Shown piece after piece: positions 52,457 through 62,100 of a stretch of DNA of 64,000 nt. How positions within the stretch are numbered: position 1 is the first letter of the stretch; every line of letters starts with the position of its first letter. The stretch comes from Toxoplasma gondii ME49 (lineage: Eukaryota; Apicomplexa; Conoidasida; Eucoccidiorida; Sarcocystidae), in assembly GCF_000006565.2 (NCBI RefSeq), contig NC_031478.1, positions 4,798,212 through 4,862,211 of the forward strand, read 5' to 3'. A program made the position numbers and the translations under genes. The notes beneath the pieces are model-generated. The model was not told the origin of the DNA, ran no database searches, and saw nothing but the letters and a program-made list of their open reading frames with translations.

Positions 52457-53654
52457 AATTTACGTAGATATTCAGGCATACCACTGGGGCGACGCGTGCT
52501 CGTTTATAGCTGTAAAAATGTATGTATACATGCATCTTGATGGCGACTCTTCTATCTACCGACATATATATATATATATATATACGCATGTGTATACATA
52601 TATATGCATAAGAATTTCGATGAAATCATGTATTACCGTTGAACATTCGTGTTTTTGTTTCTTTCAGATGCACTTGGACGTTTGCCGGAACGCCTACATG
52701 CAGATGAACGTCAAAATTTCCTTGTTCTCGCTGACGACGTCAGTTGCCGCTGTTATCGCTGGCATTTTTGGAATGAATCTGCCCCTCTTCGACTCGCAGG
52801 CAGCGCCTGCTCATCACGAACCGCTTTCTTCTTCTGGACATTCTCTCTCGAGTTCGAGGGGAGAAGAAAACGCCGAGAAAGCCATACCCAGTGCGATCGA
52901 GCGACAGCAAGCCACCGTGGAGGTAGCGACAGGAAGTTCACTCGCCCCGTCGGCTTCTCCAGAACAGAAACAAGGCTTGACTACTTCTTCGTTGTCTTCC
53001 CCGGATGTCTCTTGTTGTGGTTCGAGGTCTAGGTCGTGTGATGAGGCGGGTGGACGCTCTGCTGGGGAGAGAGGTGAGACTCGTGTGTGGAGCGCGTCCT
53101 CTGTCGCTTCGCCGTCGACTCTCCCACACTCGCTGTCTCGTCCAGAGCACCTTCTGGCTGCGTTTTTTCCGTCCGTTTTGGCCTCCTCGCGCAGCGGTGT
53201 TTCGACGGGTTGTCTGAGCTCTCTTTGGGAGAGCGTCGCGGTCGAGGAGTGGCAAGAAGCCATGAGAGCGAGACGACAAGCGTTCTCTCGCTGGATCGTC
53301 GATCACTCTTTCTTCCTCGTGTCCGGCTTTCTCATTCTCCCCACATGCGCATGCGGATTCGTTTTCTGCAACCGCCTCGCCCGCGTCTTTGCTCTCCATG
53401 GTTGCTCCTCCGAGCTGTCTATGGGGCGTTCTCAACGGAGAACAACCCCCATGTCGAAGCTTGCCTCTTTCTTCGCCAGGCCAAAAGCAGAGACAGGCGC
53501 ATTCTTGTCGGGAAAAAAAGCGATTCGACGGCCTCTGTTCATCTTCCCCGCCCTCTTCTCGTTCAACCGTCACGCCGCAAGGAACATGCCTTTCCCCCCG
53601 TCCACTGAGATGCCGACAAGACCACAATCAGAGGGAAAGCGAGAGGGAAAGTAA
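47222..53654 (+). CDS. MRS2/CorA-type Mg2+ transporter with large insertions
   Basis: Exons 47222..48280, 49100..49878, 50343..50701, 51049..51191, 51797..51900, 52234..52366 and 52668..53654 join in matching phases to 1,187 residues. MRS2 proteins are usually about 400-500. Family blocks in order: SDIRLLDVVR and KILVRRTAILVQIENIGAVV (ILVR.KAI..N.EHI type), LPFELRALEAL-like MPFELRALEAL, DDGDMADMYLTDRL, VELLLEGCLQQVDEL, NAYMQMNVKISLFSL running into TM1 and the pore motif GMN, then TM2 at FFLVSGFLILPTCACGFVF. The protein makes a pentameric Mg2+ channel, in mitochondria for MRS2. The N-terminus (MATRGVATVSLPRRK) fits a mitochondrial presequence. About 176 residues separate GMN and TM2. The first intron uses a GC donor (CAG/GCAAGT). 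A further in-phase-start exon at 50892 is possible but not needed. Confidence 0.85.
49411..49457 (+). repeat. Coding (TCTCTCTCT)n microsatellite
   Basis: A 9-base unit of TCTCTCTCT type repeats about five times inside MRS2 exon 2 and encodes an SSL repeat inserted between the RLLD block and the ILVR block. Unit length is a multiple of three, so slippage would change length without breaking the frame. Confidence 0.85.
51301..51406. repeat. Compound (TA)n and (GTAT)n microsatellite in intron
   Basis: A TA run at 51301-51329, a TCTA-rich patch, a second TA run to about 51380 and then six or more GTAT units lie in the MRS2 intron 51192..51796. Confidence 0.9.
52424..52584. repeat. Two (TA)n microsatellites in intron
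   Basis: TA runs at 52424-52456 and 52564-52584 lie in the MRS2 intron 52367..52667. Confidence 0.85.
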
Positions 53655-54762
53655 CACACACATGCAGGACACAGGGACTTATCTCTCTATAGAGAAGCCT
53701 GGAAAACCGGACACAAGCATCTCTTTTTGTCTCCCTATATCCACGTGGATCTGTATCTCGAACTATCTGAATCTGTATCTGGCTCGATCTGTTGCTATGT
53801 CCCTCTCTATCGTGCTATATCTGTTTACCTACCGATATGTGTAATTTGTGTGGCTGGACATAGATTGTGTCCCCCTGTCTTCGTGTTCAAGCTTGGCTGT
53901 TCATGATGAAGAACACCCACACAGACGCAGGTTTATGCATTTCTTTTGGAGAGCATCGCTGATGTCGAGAGCGACCTTTTCATCTCTCTTGCTTCCCCCG
54001 ACTCCGTTTTCGACAATCTCTACGTACATATATCTGTATATTTATATAGAGTTAGCGAAAGAGAAATACCTGCATACATCTATGCTTATATATATATATA
54101 TATATGTATCCATGTATGGTTTCGAAGGGACTGCGTCTAGAGGACGAAACAAAGGTTTCTGACCGTCTCGCCCTTGGCGCAAAGAGCGAGGGAGAAGTTG
54201 AATCTGAGAAATGACGCGCCGTTCAAATCCGGGAAGTAGAGAGAATTTTTCTCTGGACGGCGTCTACGCTATAAGCATGTCTGTATCGTAGAAGAGTTTC
54301 CTGTTCATAGATTCCTCACACCGAATGCTTTTCCAGAGAAAGTTCTGTTTTCCCCGGCATTTTGGGGTGTTCTTTCTGAGGAGCTTTCAGCGGGAAGAGG
54401 GAGGAAAGCCACCTTAGTTTTCCCTGCGATACTTGCACCGCTTTTTTCCGTTGGACTTAGACAGCTGGGAAAGCAGAATTTTTCTCGGGGGACGCGGGTT
54501 GTCTTTGGTCTGGTTTCCATCGAGCTACCTCACAAAAATGCAACAGAGAACGCCTGTGCTTCCCTAGCCCTTTCGGCTTCATGGCTTAACTCACGCTTGG
54601 CAAATTTGCCACGTAACACATTCGCTTTTCCTTCCACTTCCATCTCCGCCAACTATCAGCTCTTCAGCCTCCATCCAGATGTTAATCCCCTTCCTTAATG
54701 ACCACACATCTGCATGCATTTATCTCACAATACACACATAAGAATGTGGGTATCTATCTATC

Positions 54763-54764
<2 letters not shown>

Positions 54765-54808
<44 letters not shown>
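54765..54808. repeat. (TA)n microsatellite
   Basis: The longest TA run in the window (about 22 units), preceded by TATC units, in the convergent intergenic region. Confidence 0.92.
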
Positions 54809-54812
<4 letters not shown>

Positions 54813-55114
54813 CATAGATCACGCTCTCCGTTGACTAGAAGAACATGAATTCGTAGGGACGGAGTCACCTCACTTTGGCACCACTGAACTGGAAGCAGGT
54901 ATACAACACGTTGTCCTCGCTGGTTTCGCGGATCCGACTTCGAGCTTCAATTCTCCCCACATCTCCATCCCTTAAAGTTCGTGACTTGAAAAAAGATATC
55001 CCGACAGCCGCGGGTCTGATAGGGTCGATACACTCTTTTTAAAGTGTCCATGCATGCCTCTACATTTAGTTCGATAGCTGTTTTCCATGTGCATGGAAAA
55101 ACTCGTGCCGAGGC

Positions 55115-55141
55115 ATATATATATATATATATATATATATT
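55115..55141. repeat. (TA)n microsatellite
   Basis: A TA run of about 13 units in the same intergenic region. Confidence 0.9.
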
Positions 55142-56191
55142 AGATGTCGGATGCCTGAATTAAGCGTGTCTGTATGTCTGCGATCACGAACGTACACAAG
55201 TTAGATACGTTTGTCTGTCATAAATAGACATGCATTTTAAAGAAGGAACCACGATGGCCATGAACTACATGTGTTATCTGTCCTTTCCTCTACTTCTGCA
55301 TATTATGGTGGTCAGGGGCAGAGGTGTGAGTCGCAGAGAGTCTCGCAGCAGAACCGTGTCTTCGAGTACTCCGGTGTTGACAAGAAAACTGGGCGCGCTT
55401 TGCAAGCCGACGAAAAAGCACATGAGCGCGAAAGATAATTTCGTTTTCCGCCAAAGCGGCCAGCGAGTGCGAACGTCAAGCAAAAGCGGCGAGCGAAACC
55501 ACACATGAAAGCACAAGCAGTGCATGCGATACATGAAGACGGTCGGGCAAGGAGAGCTCCAGAAGAGATGCAGAAACGCATGTGGAGACAAACAGTACAA
55601 CGCGACTGGCTGTAAAAAACGTCCGTGGCCTGCGCTACACGATAAAAGGGTGCACTCTCCAGATGAAAGGCGAGACAGTACAAAAGAATCCACATCACCC
55701 TCGAGGCATTCTACAACGGTTTTCACCGTGACGAAACAACCGTTGTGTCCATTCTGCTCTCGTTTAGTCTCTCCTTCCCCCACGAGTAACGACAAAGAGG
55801 CCTCCGGCAGGCGACCTCATAGTCCCCGACACCATCGTTTCTCCTTGGTGTTGTATCGCCACAAAGACTGCTGGGCCATTCTTTGAAAGCATGAACGGTT
55901 TTCCTCTTTTCTCTTTTCTTCGTTATCTCTTCGTCTGGATCCTTCCCGCTCTTCGGTGTCACCTTCTCAAATCTTCTTCCTTCCCCACACTGCCGACCCA
56001 TGTGTTCCTAGCCTTCTCGGTCCCAGCCATGAGACTTGGTGTTCTTCTCTTTCTGCCTTCTTTTGTCCTTCATCTCTGTACGTCCACTTTTTTCTTTCTT
56101 CTCTCGTCCCTCTTCTTCAAGCAAGACGACTCCCCAGAACTCTTCCTGTGAAGTCCCTCCGAAGAAAGTGTGCCCTTCGTGAATCGCTCGT

Positions 56192-59100
56192 TTACGCCCC
56201 TTCCTCCTGGAACTGTCCGGGCGCAGGTGGGGGGTAATACGAGGTCTGCGGCATCGCCGAGTACGCGGCTTCGCCATCTCTGCCCTCGCGTCCGCTTCTT
56301 TGGCCGGGATGGGTGGGGAACTGGAACTGCTGTTGAGACGGCGGACCGCGATTCTGCCTGTCTAAACCCTCTCGATGGATGTAGGCTCCGGCCTGTGCAA
56401 ACGGCGCGACGTTGGAGACGCCGCAGGCCCCTCCGGGGGCCCCAGTGAGGCCCCCAGGGTTCGGGCTCGCTTGGCCGAGACTTCCAGGGCCTCCCGCCGG
56501 CGTGCTCTCGCGATTCATCAGATGCGGACTCTGAACAGGCGGAGACGCGTAGGCGTGACCTTCGCCAGAGGTTCCCGGCATCGAAGCCCCGTAAGGGTGC
56601 ATCGGGAGCGAAGAGAAAGCGGACATCGAGTTCACAGGTCCGGACGGGGCGCCGGGTCCAGCGCTCCCTCTGTGGCCCGGATCGTACGGGTTCTGGTGGC
56701 CGTGAAAATACCCCGAGGGGACTGCATGCATTGGAGGCTGCATGCTACCCCGGTCGCCTCCGTTGAAGAAGGCGGGGCCGCGACTCGCGGCGCCTGTCTG
56801 AGGCACAGGCACCGCCCCCGCATTCACGAAGGGCGGCTGTTGCGAGACGGAATGCATCTGAGAAGGAAAAGAAGGCGGCAGCGACGCAGATGTGGGGAAG
56901 GAGCCCTGAAGCTGCGGATTCATCGACTTCTGACTCGCAGTGTCCGCAGGCAGTGCCGCATTTTGCGAATAAGGGAGGAACCCTGGCCCTGCCTGCGAAG
57001 CACCGAGTGCATGCATGCCCCCCGGGTGGCTCAGCGCGTGGCTCCCTTCAGCCGGCATCGACACGCCGGAGGCTGGCGCCCCAGACATACCCAGACCGGA
57101 AGGCCCAGGAACCCCCGAGACAAACGAAGTGTGGGGAGGCATCTGCTGCACAGGGTGAGAGTGTTGGGCTCCACTGGCCGCCCCTCGGGAAGCGTCTCCG
57201 AAGTCCCCGCTCCGAGACACAGGCCCGCCGGACTCCCCGAGCCCTGCCGGCTTCGCCCCAGGGGCGCCGGCGAAGGTTCCGGGAGGTCCGACTTTCCCCA
57301 TCGCCGAAAATGGTGCATGCATGCCCCCGCGCGCCGGCTGCGTCGGGTGACCCATGTGCGGCGCCTGTCCTGGTATCGAAGAGACCGGCAAGGGCCCTCT
57401 GTGAGGCTGGGGGGACTGCAGGGACTCCGGCCGCTGGCCCGGTGTTGCCATGGGGCCATATACGGACGGCAAGCCTCCCGGAAAATTCGACTGTGGCGTG
57501 AACGGTGCCTGGAGATTGGGAGGGACGCTTTCTTGTCCTGTTGGCATGTCCCGTCCTCCAGAAGGAGCCCCCGGTGTCCCCAACATTTGGATCTGAGGCG
57601 GCGCGTTTGGCTCATGCGGTGTCATCGGTGCGGGGTGCACATGCGGGAGAAACGGCGAGGGGTGCTGAACCAAGAACCCGCCGGGGGGCCCACTGGCGTC
57701 AGAGGGCCGGACACCCGGCATCATTTGATTGCTTGCGAAGGGGCCTGTCGCGCCCATCCCCATTATGGAAGAACTCCCGGCATTTTCGAATCCTTGGGGA
57801 AGAGATGCAGACGCTGGGTGTACAGAAGGCGACATGCTTGGCGGTTGCACTCCGCGTCCGTGGTGGTTCAAACCACCGTCTGCATCTTCTTTCTTGGGCG
57901 GACTGCCCCCCACAGTCACCGGCGCGCGGTCGGGACCGACGCCTTCGCGGCTGTGTCTCTCCTCTTCGCCAATCGGCTTGAGCCCAGACGCCGCGCTGAA
58001 TGGAGGCGTTGGTGCGCCGACGACCTGAGCTGGCGAGTCGGGATTCGCTTTCTCGGCGGGCGGCTGCTGCTTCTTCTGGCGTTTCCGCGGTGGGTGCGCC
58101 TTCGCGCCCGCTGTCGACGGAGTCCGCTTCGGCTTGCTGCCTGTGGAAGACGGAGGCGAAGAAGAGAGCGAAGACACAGACGACGCGTACGGACCCCCAG
58201 GGAGCGCCCCGCCGCCCCAGCCCGGACACGGACTCTCCTGACCTTCCCTGCGTCGGTTTAGACTCGCACCGTCTCCAGGGGAGCGGGGGATGTTTGTCGC
58301 GTTGCCGACTCCAGGATACGGCAGGTACGTCGGGGGCTGTTGGCCAACATCTTCTTTTCCTATAGTTGGTTTCCCAGCCACGGGGTACCCATACCCTCCG
58401 CCGTCGGGAGCGACAAGAGGCGCTCCTGGAACGCCTGGAGGCCCCGCCGACCGGCGCCGCAGTTCCTCGCTTCGAACCCCACCGGGCTGGGAGCCTGGAG
58501 CCCCGAAATACCCTGCGGGTCCCGCATGGGTCGCGTCCGAGGCTGGCCCACCAGGGTACGGATCAGTAGGTCCTGCGCCAGGCCCGCCCTGGCCTGCATG
58601 GGGCGCGGGCGCGCCGCTGAGGGGACCGTCCCCGGGGACTCCTGGAGAATTCTGGGGAACCTTGGAGCCGTGAGACGCAGACGAAAAGTACGAGGGCCCG
58701 AACGAGGAGTTGTACTCCGGCGATGCTGAACCGGGCGCCATTCGATAGCCACTACCCGCCGACTGTGCCGCGTCATAGCCAGGCTCGCCACCGGGGCCGC
58801 TGTAGTTCGCATGGCTTTCTTCAGCCCGCGCACCACCCCTCTCGCCCGGCGGCCCTTGCGAGCCTGTCTCCTCGCCCCGACCGGCCCTGTTCTCTTCCGG
58901 AGCGCCAGGCTCAGGGCCCATCGAGCCTGGGTAGTAAAACCCAGGGGCGGACAGGTTCTTGGCCTTTGCCAAACCCACCGCAGAGTCCGTCTCTTTCCCT
59001 CCGGAAACGCGTCCCTCGGCGGGAGTGCCAGGACGCTGACCCGGCGCACAGCTGTGCATGGCCGAAGGCGCCACACCTGAGGGGGAAGCCTCCGCCTCGC

Positions 59101-62100
59101 GATCTCGCATCCCGGAAGTATCTCCTGGGCGAGGAGCTTGGAAAGGGAAACTCGGAGTTTCCCCGGCGCCCCCAGGCTGCGATCGCGCGCCTCCCGCGAG
59201 CTGGGGCCCGACTGCCTGCCCGTAGGGCCCCACAGCCACGGAGCCTGTCTGCGGAGGCTGGAGATACGGACCTGGCATGGAAGAGAAAGGATGGGCCAGA
59301 GGCCCCGTGGGCGGGAAGGGCCCGCGACCGCTCCCTGGTGCGCCCCTTTGTGGGTAGACGCCTGGCCCAGACGGCGGGACGCCGCCTACTGCGCCTGCGT
59401 GAGGATCCGCAGGGCCGTGAAGAGGCGTTCCAGACGCCGAAGGGGGTGCAAAAGAATTGTGCTTTGCCGGGTGCCCAGGCGCAGAGGCAAAGTGTGACTT
59501 TGCTCCCTCTTCGGTTCTGAAAGGTGGAGAGGAGCCGGCGGCGGCCTCCGAACCACTGCTGCGAGTCGTCCCCTCGGGTGCCTGTTCGCCCCCCTTCACT
59601 TCTGAGGGGTCGCCACTGCCAGCGGTCGCGGAGTCCACTCGCTGGGTTACAAACACTCCAGGCCCTGGGTGTGGCCCCGGCTCCCCGTCGCTCCCGAACG
59701 AAGGAGGAAGTCCCTCATGGCCAGATTTCGCGTGAGTCGCGCCTCCAGAGGAGACAGGCTCGTTAACAGACTTCCCCGACCCTGGTGCGCCCTCTTCGGG
59801 CCGCAAGCCTGGCCCGCTCGCAGTCGAACCCGCAGGCCCATGGGCCCCGAAAGGGCCTTGCCGATCTTCGCCTCCAGAGGCTGGGAACGAAGGAACATCT
59901 CGCCGCGGGCCCTGAGCATGGACGGTACTGTCCCCGCCCGCGGAGCCTGGAGGGACGGCGCCATGAAAAGGTGGTGCCGACGCAAAGGCACCTGGACTGG
60001 GGCCGCCGGGAGACGAAGCAAAAGCCTGATAAGGACCGGTAGCGGCGCCAGACGAATGGAAAGAAGGATCCTGGGTCTCGGGCCTCGCCGCTGGCCCCGA
60101 TCGGGCGCCGGGCCCCACAGGGAGCATCCCTCCGTGTTGAGGCGGAGTTGCACCCGAGGCCCCTGCGGAGGGGACGAGCATTCGAGCTCGGGGGCCGTTT
60201 CCGGCAGCCTTGTCTTCACTCGACGTTTCGTGGGGCTTCTGAAACGGGACTGGCATTGGCGCCGGGTACGCCTGGCTCCCCGGAACTCCCCCGACATGGC
60301 CTTGGTAGGAGACAGAAGGCGCGTAAGCGGGTGAAGACGAGGAGGGGCATCCCTGCAGGAAGAAATACGGCGACGCCGGCACTCCGCCCTCAGGGCCTGT
60401 GGGGCCTCCTTGCCTGTCTTTCGGGAAAGGCCGTGAATAGGCTGGAGCGGCCCCGTCGCCTTCTCGCCCTGTCGACAGCCGCGCACCCCCCTTCGCCTCT
60501 GGCGCCGGTCCGGCTCCGGGCGACGGCGCCGCCGCCACCCCGCCGGCAAAGGGGACAGGTCCCTGCGGGGACGCCCCAGCCGGGGCGGTGAGCACGACTC
60601 TGGGGGGTGCCTGCGAGGCGTGGAGAGAACTCGAGACGAAAGAAGACGAGTAGGCGATCGAAGATCCGCCGGTGGAAACCGGGAGCGATCCGGCACCTGT
60701 TCTGGCCATCGCAAACTGCGAAGAAAGCGATGACGTTGGCTGCCGCGAAGACGCGCCCTCAGTCGAATTCCTCGAGTGCGCCGTCGACAGCCGGTGTCCC
60801 CCCTGCTGACTGCGGAAGACAGCCAGGACCTCTGGGAGCTGCGGCTTCCGGAACGCGTCGAGCGACGCGACTGCAGGCGTGAGGATGGCGGGACCGGCGG
60901 CTGCGAGGCTGAGGCTCGGTGGAAGCGCGCCGAGCGACGAGCGTGAAGCCTGTTGAATCCACTGGGTCGCGGAGGCGAGGAGCTGTTCCTGCTCTCCGCG
61001 CTGCAACGCCAGATTCACGATCAGGAGCCAGGGGGCGAGGGTCGCGCCGAACTGCTGGGGGTTGAGAGGCCCCGTGAGCGGCAAGACGCCCAGAGACAGT
61101 CTATTCGAGGCGGAGAGTGGGTCCGGGAGCTTCGTCGCTCGCGTAGTCGTCGCCTCCGCTTCCGGCGAACTGCGGGGGGCCGAAAAAGAGTACAGCAGAG
61201 AAGGCCCTTCCTGGCGGTGCACGTACGAACTGAGGAGGTGGTTAGCACCATCTAGGAATCGCAACTGCGACGGGTGGGGGGGCACCAGCAGCGGGTTCCC
61301 CGGCACACCTGGAGGGAGGAGACTGCGGACACCCAGAGCGTCGGACAAGCTGTTCAGAGCAGCTAGACGTTTCCTCATGCTGTCGCTGCACCTACAGACA
61401 AGGGAAGCGGCGAATTTGATGCCTTCCGATTCTTGCTGGCTTATTTCTGCTGGAACCCACGCGTCCCGCAGACTCCCATGTCGAGCCTTTTCTTCACGTC
61501 TCTCCAACCGGCTCGACCCTGAGGTCCCGGCGCTCCCTGCAGACAGCGACACTCGCGCTCTGTCTCTGTCTCCGATGCCCTCGGCCCCGGCGCCCCGCGA
61601 CCGCCGGGCCCCACAAGAAAAGGTTCTACTAGGCGACGAGGCGCGGCCTCCGAAGCGGCCTGGCTGACACAGATGCGACGCCGAGCAAGCCAGTGCGCCC
61701 AAGCTCTTTCGGGTGACACAGCGAATCATCTCGTGGAACGTCGGCCCCTCCAACCCAAAGCCGAGAAGCCCACCAGAAGAGCGGGCAGTCCTCCAGAGCG
61801 GAGGCAGAGGCTTGGCGCCTGCAGAGCCTTTGGCATCGGCCCCCACTTCGTCGAGCATGAGCCAAAATCCCGCCTTCTCCGCGGCGGAAGCATGAACTCC
61901 CGCAACGGACTTGCCCTTCTCGTCGGCGTCTCTCGCAGGTTCCTGCTCAGCTCTTTGCTTCGTATTAGGCACAGGTGCTCCCTGCCCCTCTCGGCTCTGT
62001 CGCGGAACTTCCTCGTCCTTCTGGGAGGCACTCATCTTCTCACATTCTCTCTCTGCTGCCGTTGGCTCTCCCTCGGGGCGCTCGCCTTCGGCCGCCCTCG

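Larger units (their letters stand above)
53655..56191. other. Convergent intergenic region, repeat-rich
   Basis: This separates the 3' ends of MRS2 (plus) and the SANT-domain gene (minus), so it should hold two 3' UTRs. It contains three TA microsatellites at about 54087-54105, 54765-54808 and 55115-55141. ORFs at 55.2-56.1 kb are low-complexity mirror frames without domain evidence. Confidence 0.55.

Noticed and set aside
54150..54230. Possible tRNA, from a GTTCAAATCC-like B box at about 54212
   Set aside because: No matching A box, acceptor stem or anticodon stem could be folded around it.
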